A stretch of DNA of 64,000 nucleotides from Advenella sp. FME57 (lineage in GTDB: Bacteria; Pseudomonadota; Gammaproteobacteria; Burkholderiales; Burkholderiaceae_B): the NCBI RefSeq assembly GCF_014897675.1, contig NZ_JABUXU010000001.1, positions 558,001 to 622,000 on the forward strand. The letters are read 5' to 3'. The notes beneath the pieces were generated by a model. It was not told where the DNA came from. It did no database searches and worked only from the letters and a program-made list of their open reading frames with translations. The translations under genes were made by a program, and so were the position numbers. Position 1 is the first letter of the stretch; every line of letters starts with the position of its first letter. This document shows, piece by piece, positions 27,897-37,046 of the stretch.

Positions 27897-28230
27897 CGGG
27901 GCTGTGCAAATATATAGTGCAACTGCCTGATCCGCGCTGCTTGCATAACAATAAAGAAAGCCGTAGATACTCAATCCTGCTTTCTCGAGTATGCCTTGAC
28001 GGCCGAATCCTTTGACCTGCATTAACTTGTAGTCAATAATCATATTTCAATTTGTCGCGCGTCATTACCCGCCTCTATCACGGTTCAGGTTAAAACGCCA
28101 ACACACTCTGCCATATCGGCAATACTCGTCCCACTCTCAAGATGCCCTTAAATCATCTGTTCGGTCTACTACAATTTTTACTCTTTCCGCCGTAAGACTC
28201 TCTCGATCATTATTTTGGTATAAGCGCAAA
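27897..28230. other. nth to LysR intergenic region, entry to AT-rich island
   Basis: 334 bases with no supported gene. From about 27900 the sequence is clearly more AT-rich than what precedes it. No clear terminator for nth and no att-like repeat was found by eye. Confidence 0.55.
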
Positions 28231-29127
28231 ATGATTAGCAAAAATTTCTCTGGCATCGTCGCCTTCATGAAAGTTGCCGCTCTTGGCAGCTTCAATGCCG
28301 CAGCAAAAGACTTAGGTATTTCACCACCGGCTGTAAGCCGCAGTATCCAACGGCTGGAAACCCAACTTAATGTTCGGTTACTGAATCGCAACACCCATTC
28401 TGTATCGATCACCACGGAAGGAGCCAGGTTTTTTGATCAGTGCTTGCCGAGCATTGATCATTTAGTTCGTGTGGCAGCTGACCTAAAAGACGCTGCCAGC
28501 TCAGATGCCGGTAGTTTGAGAGTCAGCGCTACGGTGGGATATGGCCGGCGGTGTATTGCGCCACTATTGAGTGAGTTTTGTGTCAAGCACCCGGACATTC
28601 AGCTTGAGTTTGAACTGAATGATCGAATGACAGATTTTTTCGAAGAAAAAATCGATATAGCAATACGAAACGGTAGATTGGAGGATTCAGGCATCATCGC
28701 TCGAAAAATTGCCCCTATGAGACTGATCGTCTGTGGATCACCCGACTATTTCGAGAAAAATGGTGCGCCAACCAGCATCGAAGATCTGGATCGCCACAAA
28801 ACAATTGGATTTCGCCTTGAAGATAGTGGAAAAATTCACGATTGGGAGTTTTTCCTGAACGGCAGTTTCTATAAACATAAGATTCTCCCTCATCAGATAT
28901 TCAACGATCCGGAACTGGTAGCACAGGCAGCAAGAGCAGGAAGTGGCTTGGCACAAATAGCAAACTACCAAGCAGATTCATTGATCGCACAGGGCGACCT
29001 TATCGCCGTCTTGACTCAACATATCGCAGAGGGTCGCGGTCACTATATTTGTTACTCCAGTCGCAAGCAGATGCCGCTGCGAGTAAAGTTATTCATTGAT
29101 TACTTACAGTCTAAACTTGGATTTTAA
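28231..29127 (+). CDS. LysR-family regulator 1
   Basis: 298-residue LysR-type regulator. The helix-turn-helix is GSFNAAAKDLGISPPAVSRS followed by IQRLETQLNVRLLNR, and the effector domain includes LRVSATVGYGRRCIAPLL and the RNGRLEDSGIIARKIAPMR block of the CrgA/DsdC-like subgroup. The target is probably the adjacent membrane protein gene, which lies 62 bases downstream on the same strand. Base composition is AT-rich, unlike the flanking core genes. Confidence 0.9.
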   Translation: MISKNFSGIVAFMKVAALGSFNAAAKDLGISPPAVSRSIQRLETQLNVRLLNRNTHSVSITTEGARFFDQCLPSIDHLVRVAADLKDAASSDAGSLRVSATVGYGRRCIAPLLSEFCVKHPDIQLEFELNDRMTDFFEEKIDIAIRNGRLEDSGIIARKIAPMRLIVCGSPDYFEKNGAPTSIEDLDRHKTIGFRLEDSGKIHDWEFFLNGSFYKHKILPHQIFNDPELVAQAARAGSGLAQIANYQADSLIAQGDLIAVLTQHIAEGRGHYICYSSRKQMPLRVKLFIDYLQSKLGF

Positions 29128-29189
29128 GCATTTATATCTAAAGTTAATTCCGTAGTTCCTTGACGACATCTTTTGGCGCATAACAAGAT

Positions 29190-30299
29190 ATGTCAGAATT
29201 TTCGCAACTTATTCCTTCGGTCACTAAGATGCAAAATTCAAGCCAGCCCATCCATCAAGAAAACGCGTCGTCAACAAAATTTAATCTGGCCAACAGCCAA
29301 CGAGAATGGTTATGGTTGATTCCATTTGCAGCGGCACTATATTATCCATGGGCACTTCAATGGGCAAATACCACGATCGCGTCAATTGGACAGATTACCC
29401 CATATGCGTTCATTCAAATCTTGACAGCGTATACGGTGCCAATTATTGGATTTGCGGTCTTGCACCATCTGGGAAAACAAGAAACCCTTACGGATCGACT
29501 TGTGCTTGCTCGGCGATTATCATATTTGGTTGTTGCGGCTCCACCGGCTTTTACCTTGGTTGGCGTATTACTATTTCTAATGAAAATCAATGGCCACGAT
29601 AATGCGGTGTGGACAGGAATATGGCTAGTACTAACAATTTTATCGACCATGATGATTCATACCATGCCACGCAGACCGATCGTACTGAATGATCCTGCTA
29701 TGTACAGACGGCTGCGAGTACTCCACGGCGTATTTGCAGTTTTTATACTGCTTGTTTTTCTCGCTCCGCATTTGTTTAATCACTCACTGGGCCTATTTGG
29801 CAACAACGTTCATCTTGCAATCATGGACGTGCTCCGCAAGGTGTATCGTCACCCCGCTGTGGAACCAATACTTATCGCAGCTTTCTTTATACAGATTCTA
29901 AGTGGCATTGTTCTGGTAAAACCCAAGTCAGAACGTTCCGGGGACATTTTAGATAGTCTACAAGCTGCCTCTGGTGTATATCTTGCATTCTTCATTGCTT
30001 CTCACATCAATTCCGTTTTTATTCTCGCTCGCTACTTCGGCACAGAAACTGATTACGCTTGGGCTACTGGAGAACCTGTCGGTTTATTAATGGATCCATG
30101 GAATATCCGATTACTGCCGCACTACTCTCTTGCTGTGTTTTTACTTCTTGCTCACCTTGCATGTGGATTGCGAATCGTATTAAGAAATCACAATATGACA
30201 TACGCCCGTTCAAATGCAATCACTTGGTCGATTATCACAATCGGATTTGTCGTCACCCTTATCATTACTGCGGGCATGCTCGGTTTTCGGCTGATATGA
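29190..30299 (+). CDS. Membrane protein with SdhC-like (cytochrome b) C-terminal half
   Basis: 369 residues, mostly hydrophobic, with about eight predicted helices. Residues about 40-150 hold three helices I do not recognise. Residues about 170-369 follow the pattern of Bacillus-type SdhC: RRLRVLHGVFAVFILL with APHLFNH, then VEPILIAAFFIQILSGIVLV, LQAASGVYLAFFIASHINS, PHYSLAVFLLLAHLACGL, and a last helix. Histidines matching SdhC His28, His113 and His155 are present; the position of His70 is Gln. One haem b is plausible. No flavoprotein or FeS subunit is adjacent. The function is unknown. It may start at an internal ATG 13 codons in. Confidence 0.7.
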   Translation: MSEFSQLIPSVTKMQNSSQPIHQENASSTKFNLANSQREWLWLIPFAAALYYPWALQWANTTIASIGQITPYAFIQILTAYTVPIIGFAVLHHLGKQETLTDRLVLARRLSYLVVAAPPAFTLVGVLLFLMKINGHDNAVWTGIWLVLTILSTMMIHTMPRRPIVLNDPAMYRRLRVLHGVFAVFILLVFLAPHLFNHSLGLFGNNVHLAIMDVLRKVYRHPAVEPILIAAFFIQILSGIVLVKPKSERSGDILDSLQAASGVYLAFFIASHINSVFILARYFGTETDYAWATGEPVGLLMDPWNIRLLPHYSLAVFLLLAHLACGLRIVLRNHNMTYARSNAITWSIITIGFVVTLIITAGMLGFRLI

Positions 30300-30468
30300 A
30301 ATAAAGCGAGGGGATGCCCTCTGGGAACACCAGAATATTTTTAGTTCTCCATCTGTCGCTGAGCTTTTGGACGCTTCCAACACGTAGGAAACCTTTATTG
30401 GGCGCTCGTGTATTTCTTACCCACACGAAATAACGGCCAGACACCAGATACAAGGTAAATAACAGACT

Positions 30469-31359
30469 GTGAAAAACATAGACCTGAAGAAGATGAAGCA
30501 GTTTTTGACTGTCGCGGAATCAAATAGTATTACAAAAGCCGCAGAAAGGCTTCGTATCGCTCAGTCAACACTACTGGCTGTCATTAAAAAACTTGAAGAT
30601 GCAATCGGTGTTTCTCTTATAAATCAACAGGCCAGCTCGTTTGAATTGACACTTGCTGGTGCTGATTTTGCCAGGCACTGTCGACTCTGTCTCGAATACT
30701 CAGAACGGGCAGTTTGGAGCGCTCGTTCTACCGCAAAAGCTTGCGCTGCCACCATAAACCTGGGACTTGTTTCTTCCGCAGCGCACACTATTTTTCCCAG
30801 AGTGTTGTCCATTTTACAAAAGACCCAGCCAGACTTTAATGTCAACGTTCATGAAAGCACTTCCAAAAGTATTATTCACATGTTGCTCGAAAGACAAATA
30901 GATATGGGTTTACTGCGCGGCCCGATTGATTTGCCTTCCGAACTGGAAGTCATCAATCTAGGTCGGGATGAATTTGTGCTTATAACGAGTGAAGGCCATG
31001 CGCTGGCAGATTGCCTTCGAGTTTCTCCTGAAATGCTCTGTTCAGAAGCCTTCATCATGTACGATAAAGGCAGTGTGCTTCGACATGCCATGCGCCTGTT
31101 TTGCCAGGAGAATAACGTCAATCCGTTTATCGCTCAAGAGGTATGCCAAATTCAAACTGTGGCAGCTATGGTCGGCTGTGGACTTGGTGTATCCCTAGTC
31201 CCAAAATCAACTATTCCGCTCATCAGTGCACCTGTCAGATTCATCGACCTGGACTGTTTTTCGCACGAACACTATACCGGTATTTATATGGCCAAAAGAG
31301 AATCTCATTCCTCAGCATTATTAAATAGACTATTCTGTCTATCAGCAACTGACTTTTAA
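30469..31359 (+). CDS. LysR-family regulator 2
   Basis: 296-residue LysR-type regulator with a GTG start. HTH: FLTVAESNSITKAAERLRIA then QSTLLAVIKKLEDAIGVSL. The effector domain contains INLGLVSSAAHTIFPRVLSIL, DMGLLRGPIDLPSELEV and AAMVGCGLGVSLVPKSTI, typical of CynR/BenM-like members. It is a separate type from LysR 1, not a duplicate. Both flank the same membrane protein gene and share its AT-rich composition. Confidence 0.9.
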   Translation: MKNIDLKKMKQFLTVAESNSITKAAERLRIAQSTLLAVIKKLEDAIGVSLINQQASSFELTLAGADFARHCRLCLEYSERAVWSARSTAKACAATINLGLVSSAAHTIFPRVLSILQKTQPDFNVNVHESTSKSIIHMLLERQIDMGLLRGPIDLPSELEVINLGRDEFVLITSEGHALADCLRVSPEMLCSEAFIMYDKGSVLRHAMRLFCQENNVNPFIAQEVCQIQTVAAMVGCGLGVSLVPKSTIPLISAPVRFIDLDCFSHEHYTGIYMAKRESHSSALLNRLFCLSATDF

Positions 31360-31376
31360 TAAGATTAAAAAATTAC

Positions 31377-31802
31377 TTAGATTTTATAAAGCTTGGGCCG
31401 CGCGCCGGCTGCCTGCGGGTGTATGACGCGCAAAAGTTGCTGAAACTTCGGACATTGCATATGACTGGGCGCAGGACAATCAGCCACATGTCGCAGCGTA
31501 TCCCGGAGCGCCTTTAACCGGCGGACCTGATCTTCAATGGCATCGGCACGTTCATGCAGAACAGGGCGAGACAGGTTGGGCGATCCGTCCTGACCGAACA
31601 TCCCCTTGATCTGTTCCAGAGAAAAGCCGGCTGCCTTTCCCAGAGATATCAATGCCAGTTGGGTAAGCGTCTGCTCATCGTACTGGCGTCTCAGACCATG
31701 CCGCGCGCAGGAGTGGATCAATCCGAGCTCTTCATAATAGCGTAACGTCGAAGGAGGAACGCCACTGCTTTTGGACAGCGCCGCAATATCAATCAGATTC
31801 AT
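31377..31802 (-). CDS. MerR-family regulator
   Basis: 141-residue MerR protein. The N-terminal winged helix is IDIAALSKSSGVPPSTLRYY followed by EELGLIHSCARHGLRRQYDE; a coiled helix links to a C-terminal region with cysteines at DCPAPSHMQCPKF, which might bind a metal or a ligand. It is divergent from an MFS exporter gene with 68 bases between them, and a MerR-type promoter lies in that gap, so it very likely controls the exporter. The start at 31802 excludes the promoter bases that an open frame to 31850 would include. Confidence 0.9.
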   Translation of the reverse strand: MNLIDIAALSKSSGVPPSTLRYYEELGLIHSCARHGLRRQYDEQTLTQLALISLGKAAGFSLEQIKGMFGQDGSPNLSRPVLHERADAIEDQVRRLKALRDTLRHVADCPAPSHMQCPKFQQLLRVIHPQAAGARPKLYKI

Positions 31803-31805
31803 GGC

Positions 31806-31836
31806 TTGACTTAAAGTTGGCTTGAAGTTGCATAAT
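31806..31836 (+). promoter_or_regulatory. MerR-type promoter with 19-bp spacer and operator
   Basis: A -35 TTGACT (31806-31811) and a -10 CATAAT (31831-31836) are separated by 19 bases, the over-long spacer that MerR activators correct by twisting DNA. Inside, the dyad ACTTAAAG-TTGG-CTTGAAGT (31809-31828) has arms of the form ACTTnAAG/CTTnAAGT, perfectly symmetrical. It points towards the MFS gene at 31871. Confidence 0.8.
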
Positions 31837-31870
31837 ACTTGCCACAACATCCGCAGGCAAGGAAAAAATC

Positions 31871-33280
31871 ATGAATGTACTCCCAGGGAAACAAGCATCT
31901 ACGCTCATATTGACGGCGCTGGCTGGCGCAATGCTGCTGGCATCGCTCGGCGTCAGTATTGCCACTGTGGCGCTGCCCGCCCTGATGCGGAATTTCAACG
32001 CAACGCTGCCCGCCGTGCAATGGGTCATGCTCGCCTACCTGATCACAATCACAGTCGCAATCGTACTTGCGGGCAAGCTTGGTGACCTTATCGGTCATCG
32101 GCGCGTGCTTATCGTCGGGTTGACGCTCTTTGTGCTGGCGTCAGGGCTTTGCGCGGCTGCGCCGACGCTGGATGTGCTCGTACTGGGACGGGTGGTTCAG
32201 GGTGTGGGTGGCGCTACCCTGATGGCATTGCCTATCTCGATTGTCCACGCCTTCGTGACAAGAGAGCGGATCGGCTCAGCGATGGGGCTTTTCGGTACCA
32301 TGTCCGCCATCGGCACAGCCTTGGGCCCCTCGCTCGGTGGTGTGCTCATTGGCAGTATGGGCTGGCGCGCAGCGTTCATCGTGCTGACCATGCTAGGCGC
32401 CGGTCTGTTGATATTTGCAGCCAGGGTCATTCCTGCGGTTGCCGTCGACAAAAGCCTGAGGGCCGCCTCGCCAGACTGGACAGGCGCAGCCTTGTTGACG
32501 GCAACGCTCATTCTGTATGGACTGGGCACGGTCGGCGGCCAAAGCAATACGCCAATGCATTCAACCCTGCTATTGGTGTGCGCCGCCGGCACGCTTGTCC
32601 TGTTCCTTCGGGTCCAGTCGCGTGCACCCTCGCCCCTGGTACCGCTCGCACACTTGCGTGACCCGCTAACGGGCACGGCGCTGTTGATGAATCTACTCGT
32701 GTCCATTCCGATGATGGCCACCCTGGTTATCGGTCCGTTTTTCCTGTCCTTCGGGCTTGGCTTGAACGAAGCGGGAATCGGTCTGGTGATGGCAGTCGGT
32801 CCGCTGGTGGCGGCCATCTCGGGGGTCCCGGCGGGCCGACTGGCCGACCGCATTGGCGCGCAGCGCACGCGCATGGCGGGCCTGATCCAGACAACGCTAG
32901 GTCTGATTGCGCTTGCCTATTTCCCGCGGTTTCTGGGCGTTGCCGGCTATATCATGGCGTTGATACTGTTGACCCCGGGTTTTCAGCTTTTTCTGGCAGC
33001 CAACAGTGCTGTCATCATGCTGGGCGCGTCCCAGGCGCAACGTGGGCTGCTCTCGGGATTGCTGGGATTGTCACGCAACCTGGGGTTGATGACCGGGGCA
33101 TCGCTCATGTCTGGCGTGTTCGCCATGGCACTTGGACCACAGGACATTACCGGCACTGCGCCAGACAGTATTGCCCAGGCATTCACAATCACATTTGTAG
33201 TTATCGCGGGAATTTGCCTGCTGGCCCTCATTCTGTCCTGGTGTGTACGCCCGGCGCAATCAAAGCAATACGAAGCATAA
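31871..33280 (+). CDS. MFS multidrug-type exporter (DHA2-like)
   Basis: 469-residue major facilitator with about 14 helices, like the EmrB/QacA drug:proton antiporters. Motif A is GKLGDLIGHRRVLIVGLTLF, motif B is LVLGRVVQGVGGATLM, and motif C is GTMSAIGTALGPSLGGVLIG. No periplasmic adaptor (EmrA) gene is nearby, so it probably acts alone in the inner membrane. A divergent MerR gene and the 19-bp-spacer promoter indicate induction by its substrate. The ribosome site AAGGAAA lies just before the ATG. Confidence 0.92.
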   Translation: MNVLPGKQASTLILTALAGAMLLASLGVSIATVALPALMRNFNATLPAVQWVMLAYLITITVAIVLAGKLGDLIGHRRVLIVGLTLFVLASGLCAAAPTLDVLVLGRVVQGVGGATLMALPISIVHAFVTRERIGSAMGLFGTMSAIGTALGPSLGGVLIGSMGWRAAFIVLTMLGAGLLIFAARVIPAVAVDKSLRAASPDWTGAALLTATLILYGLGTVGGQSNTPMHSTLLLVCAAGTLVLFLRVQSRAPSPLVPLAHLRDPLTGTALLMNLLVSIPMMATLVIGPFFLSFGLGLNEAGIGLVMAVGPLVAAISGVPAGRLADRIGAQRTRMAGLIQTTLGLIALAYFPRFLGVAGYIMALILLTPGFQLFLAANSAVIMLGASQAQRGLLSGLLGLSRNLGLMTGASLMSGVFAMALGPQDITGTAPDSIAQAFTITFVVIAGICLLALILSWCVRPAQSKQYEA

Positions 33281-33286
33281 TGCGAG

Positions 33287-33346
33287 TGGCCTGCCAGACG
33301 CTATCGAAGCAGGCCAATTCGGTTTCTCACTGCCCGCGCGCGGGCA
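33287..33346. terminator. Inverted repeats between convergent MFS and livF genes
   Basis: Two structures: TGGCCTGC (33287-33294) pairs with GCAGGCCA (33309-33316) around a 14-base loop, and TGCCCGCGCGCGGGCA (33331-33346) is a 16-bp perfect palindrome. Neither has a long T-run, so termination efficiency is uncertain, but the place between convergent genes fits. Confidence 0.5.
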
Positions 33347-33366
33347 ACGGTGTCTTGCGATTTGGG

Positions 33367-34125
33367 TCAGTTCTGCCCCTGATTGCTATTGCTGTGACCC
33401 AGCCCCAGATAACTTTGCGCCACCTTGGGATCGGCGCGCAGAATCTGCGACGAGCCTTCCATCGCTACTTCGCCCATTTCCAGCACATAACCGTAGTCGC
33501 AGGCCTGCAGCGCGGCACGTGCGTTCTGCTCGACCAGCAGTATCGACACACCGGTTTCGCGCAGTCGCAAGATAATGCGAAATACTTCCTGCACCACACG
33601 CGGCGCCAACCCCAAACTGGGCTCATCGAGCATAAGCAAAGTAGGCTTTGCCATCATCGCCCGCCCTACGGCCAGCATCTGCCGCTCGCCGCCCGAGAGC
33701 GTGCCGGCGCGCTGATCGCGGCGCTCCAGCAAACGCGGAAACAACTGATAAACCTGGTCCAGCGTGTCTCGCCAGCCGGCGACACGCTGGCGATACTGAC
33801 GAAACCCGCCAAGCAGCAGATTGTCCTGCACCGACATGCTGGTAAACAGCTCGCGCTTTTCCGGCACCAGGCACAGGCCTGCGGCCACGCGCTCTTCCAC
33901 GGGCATCCGGCTGATGTCCTGCCCGCGATATAGAATGCGCCCGTGGGCCCGACCGGACGTCGGCAAGGCGCCCATCAGGGTATTGAGCAGTGTCGACTTG
34001 CCGGCACCATTGGCGCCAATCACCGTCACAACCTGCCCCTGGTCCATGGCCAGAGACACGTCATTGACCGCGAGTACTTTACCGTACTGCGCGTTGATAT
34101 TATGTGCTTCCAGTAGTCGGCTCAT
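33367..34125 (-). CDS. livF: Branched-chain amino-acid-type ABC transporter ATPase LivF
   Basis: Cytoplasmic ATPase of a HAAT-family importer. 252 residues with Walker A VIGANGAGKSTLLNTL, signature LSGGERQMLAVGRAMM, Walker B LLMLDEPSLGLAP and the switch histidine region ILLVEQNARAAL. It is the second ATPase of the system, the first being fused to the permease. Its ATG overlaps the end of that gene by four bases. Confidence 0.94.
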   Translation of the reverse strand: MSRLLEAHNINAQYGKVLAVNDVSLAMDQGQVVTVIGANGAGKSTLLNTLMGALPTSGRAHGRILYRGQDISRMPVEERVAAGLCLVPEKRELFTSMSVQDNLLLGGFRQYRQRVAGWRDTLDQVYQLFPRLLERRDQRAGTLSGGERQMLAVGRAMMAKPTLLMLDEPSLGLAPRVVQEVFRIILRLRETGVSILLVEQNARAALQACDYGYVLEMGEVAMEGSSQILRADPKVAQSYLGLGHSNSNQGQN

Positions 34126-35972
34126 GCGCGCACCTCGTTATTGACGGCCGTGTCCGCAGCAATTTCATCTGTGATAACAGCATCGTCAATCCCGCCCAGA
34201 TAGGCCTGCAGGACTTTGTCGTTCTGTTGAATCTGTGCCGGCGTGCCTTCAGCAATTTTTGTGCCGAAATCCATTACCACCAAGTGGCTGGTCAGTTTCA
34301 TCACAAAGTCCATATCATGCTCTACCAGCAGGATGCTCATGCCTTCGTCACGTAATCCGGACAACACGGCAGCCAGCTCCTGCTTTTCCATATAGCGCAG
34401 GCCCGCTGCCGGCTCATCCAGCAAAAGCAGTGTTGGATCAAGCGCGAGCGCCCTTGCGACTTCCACGATCCGCTGTTTACCCAGCGACAGATTGCCGGCC
34501 AACTCGAACATGCAATCGCCCAGCCCAACCCGCTCCAGTTGAATGGCCGCTTCGCGCAGCAGGGCCGCCTCGTCACGCCGATCCAGCCGCAATATGCTGC
34601 GTATGGCACCTGCCGAGCGCCGCAGATGCGCACCCAGCGCCACATTTTCCAGCACACTCATCTGCGGCAGCAATTGGGTATGCTGAAAGGTACGCGCGAT
34701 CCCCAATCGGGCAATATCTGCTGCTGTCGCCGATTGCAAGGATTTGTCGCGAAAAACGATCGAACCGCGCGTCAATGGCATGACGCCAGTAATCAGATTG
34801 AAGGTCGTGCTTTTACCGGCGCCGTTGGGGCCGATCAGCCCCACAATCTGACCGGCAGTCAGACTGAAGGAGATATCGTTCACTGCCACCAGCCCACCAA
34901 ACTCTTTGCGCAACTGGGCTACCTGCAGCAACGTGCGGCCTGCTGGCGGTCTTTCACTTTTAGCCAATAACGGGGCATCGGCCCACCATTGGGTTAAAAC
35001 GCCACCGGCCGCTTTGCGTTCGCTGCTGCCGCCGGAAAAAAAACCGGTCACGATTGGCCATAGCCCTTCCCGCGCATGATGCAACACCAGCACTACCAGT
35101 ACGCCGAAAACAATCAGTTCGAAGTTGGTAGAGGTATCGAACAGGCGCGGCGCGATGTCCTGGATCTGGTCTTTGAGCGTTAGAATGACGGCGGCGCCGA
35201 AAATGCCGCCCCAGACAGAAGACACACTGCCCACCACCATCATGAACAGATATTCAATGCCATAGTTGATGCCGAACGTGCTGGGGCTGACAGCACGCTG
35301 CTCGTGCGCGTACAACCAGCCGGCCAGACCGGCGAGCACGGCGGCATATACAAAGGCGATCACCTTATAGCGAAAAGTATGCACACCAAAAGAAGCGGCC
35401 ATTTTTTCGCCGTTTTTCAAGGCACGGATGGCGCGACCGCTGCGCGAATTGAGCAAGTTGATTGCCGTCCATGCCGCCAGCAGTACGACCAACCAGATCA
35501 GATAATAAATACTCTGGGCCTGTAACAATGGATAGCCAAATAACGAAATTGGCGGAATTCCCGGGATGCCGTCATGTCGCCCCAGAAAGGGCATGTTTCC
35601 GTACAGATAATAGAAAATCAGGCATACGGCGATCGTCGCCAACGACAGGTAATGTCCCGACAGACGCAATGTAATCTGCCCCAGCACAAAAGCCAGCAGC
35701 AATGTCAGCACAATGCCCAGAACCAGCCCCAGCCAGGGAGATCCATCCATGGTGGCAGACAGCCACGCGGTGGCGTAGGCGCCGATACCGACAAACGTTG
35801 CCTGGCCAAACGAGGTCAGCCCGCCCACGCCGGTTAACACGACCAGCCCGATCACGACCAGACTGGCAATGCCGATTGCATTGAGTTGATTGATCCAGAA
35901 TTCAGGCACGCCAGGCACCACTGGCAACAGGGCAAGCAACAAAATGAACAACGGTACAGACCATTTTTTCAT
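34122..35972 (-). CDS. LivM-LivG fusion: ABC permease plus ATPase
   Basis: 616 residues combining two usually separate subunits. Residues about 1-320 are the LivM-type permease with some ten helices (VVIGLVVLTGVGGLTSFGQATF, LRLSGHYLSLATIAV). Residues about 345-616 are the LivG-type ATPase: FGGLVAVNDISFSLTAGQIV, Walker A GLIGPNGAGKSTTFN, signature NLSLGKQRIVEVARAL, Walker B LLLLDEPAAGL and VEHDMDFVM. The frame is unbroken and the joining segment (about 25 residues) looks like a natural linker. The fusion fixes a one-to-one permease/ATPase ratio. Confidence 0.93.
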   Translation of the reverse strand: MKKWSVPLFILLLALLPVVPGVPEFWINQLNAIGIASLVVIGLVVLTGVGGLTSFGQATFVGIGAYATAWLSATMDGSPWLGLVLGIVLTLLLAFVLGQITLRLSGHYLSLATIAVCLIFYYLYGNMPFLGRHDGIPGIPPISLFGYPLLQAQSIYYLIWLVVLLAAWTAINLLNSRSGRAIRALKNGEKMAASFGVHTFRYKVIAFVYAAVLAGLAGWLYAHEQRAVSPSTFGINYGIEYLFMMVVGSVSSVWGGIFGAAVILTLKDQIQDIAPRLFDTSTNFELIVFGVLVVLVLHHAREGLWPIVTGFFSGGSSERKAAGGVLTQWWADAPLLAKSERPPAGRTLLQVAQLRKEFGGLVAVNDISFSLTAGQIVGLIGPNGAGKSTTFNLITGVMPLTRGSIVFRDKSLQSATAADIARLGIARTFQHTQLLPQMSVLENVALGAHLRRSAGAIRSILRLDRRDEAALLREAAIQLERVGLGDCMFELAGNLSLGKQRIVEVARALALDPTLLLLDEPAAGLRYMEKQELAAVLSGLRDEGMSILLVEHDMDFVMKLTSHLVVMDFGTKIAEGTPAQIQQNDKVLQAYLGGIDDAVITDEIAADTAVNNEVRA

Positions 35973-35975
35973 GGC

Positions 35976-37013
35976 TTACTCCTCTTCGTCGTGACGAGTC
36001 GTCACAGACAGAATCAGCAATACCGGTATGATCAGCGCAAAAACAATCACTTCCTTGTACTCACTTGCCCAGAAGGTCGAAAACGATTCAATGATACCCA
36101 CCAGCAGCGCGCCCGCGGCGGCGATCGGATAGCTCAGCAGCCCACCGATGATGGCCCCCACAAAGCCCTTCAAGCCAATCATAAAACCCGTCTCGTACGT
36201 AATCGAAATAAACGATACGATCATGATGCCCGAGAGCACCCCAACAATGGACGAAAGCAGAAAGGTCAGGAAACCGGACATATTGGTGCTGATGCCGACC
36301 AGTCGCGCGCCGCGCCGGTTCACTGCCGTCGCCCGCAATGCCTTGCCATACAGGGTATAGCCGAAAAACAGCCACAATGCAGCGATAATGACTGCTGTCA
36401 TTGCGATCACGAACAAGCTTTGATAAGTCCAGTTCAGGCCGAACAGCTCAAGCTGGCCGTCAAAAAATGGCTGGGCAACCAGACGCCCTTCGGCACCGAA
36501 GAAAGCCAGACCCATGCCAACGAAAACAAAGTGCACGGCAATGGAAATCACAAAGAGCGCCAGCACCGAACTGTCGGCCATGGATTCGTAGGCAAGCTTG
36601 TAAAGCATGGGCCCTAGCGGGACGACCAGGAACAATGTCATCAAGGCCTTGATCCAGAGCGAAGGTGTCGTGCCCAAAATGGCCGGCACCGCAAAAAATA
36701 CGATAATGGGTAACGCCAGGCAAAACAGCGCCGACCTGACCAGCGTAACCATGGGCTTGCCACGGAATACCTGCCACAGTTCACGCGCAAAGACCAGCAA
36801 ACCGGCGATCACAAGCAGCCACCGGGTTCCCGGCACCTGATCGTCGGCCAGGACCGCAAAGGTGAGTGCCCCGTAGGTCACGAACTCTCCCTGCACAATC
36901 AGAATAATGCGCGTGACGGCAAACACCAGTACCAGCGATACTGCCAGTAATGCATAAATGACGCCCGTCACGAGCCCATCCTGCATCAGAATCTTTGCGA
37001 TTGACCAATCCAT
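35976..37013 (-). CDS. livH: Branched-chain amino-acid-type ABC permease LivH
   Basis: 345-residue inner-membrane permease, partner of the LivM half. It opens with MDWSIAKILMQDGLVTGVIYALLA and later shows GISTNMSGFLTFLLSSIVGV and GFVGAIIGGLLSYPIAAAGA, the conserved coupling region of LivH. The mid-section from about 75 to 150 is longer than in E. coli LivH. The LivMG gene begins three bases after its stop. Confidence 0.93.
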   Translation of the reverse strand: MDWSIAKILMQDGLVTGVIYALLAVSLVLVFAVTRIILIVQGEFVTYGALTFAVLADDQVPGTRWLLVIAGLLVFARELWQVFRGKPMVTLVRSALFCLALPIIVFFAVPAILGTTPSLWIKALMTLFLVVPLGPMLYKLAYESMADSSVLALFVISIAVHFVFVGMGLAFFGAEGRLVAQPFFDGQLELFGLNWTYQSLFVIAMTAVIIAALWLFFGYTLYGKALRATAVNRRGARLVGISTNMSGFLTFLLSSIVGVLSGIMIVSFISITYETGFMIGLKGFVGAIIGGLLSYPIAAAGALLVGIIESFSTFWASEYKEVIVFALIIPVLLILSVTTRHDEEE

Positions 37014-37046
37014 TGTCGTCCCGTTGATTTCCTTTCGGTTTTTTGC

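Noticed and set aside
30308-30321. Short hairpin GAGGG-n4-CCCTC after the membrane protein gene
   Set aside because: Five-base stem without a following T-run is too weak to call a terminator.
35886-36617. 243-codon frame antisense to livH
   Set aside because: His/Gln/Arg-rich translation typical of antisense to a membrane protein gene.
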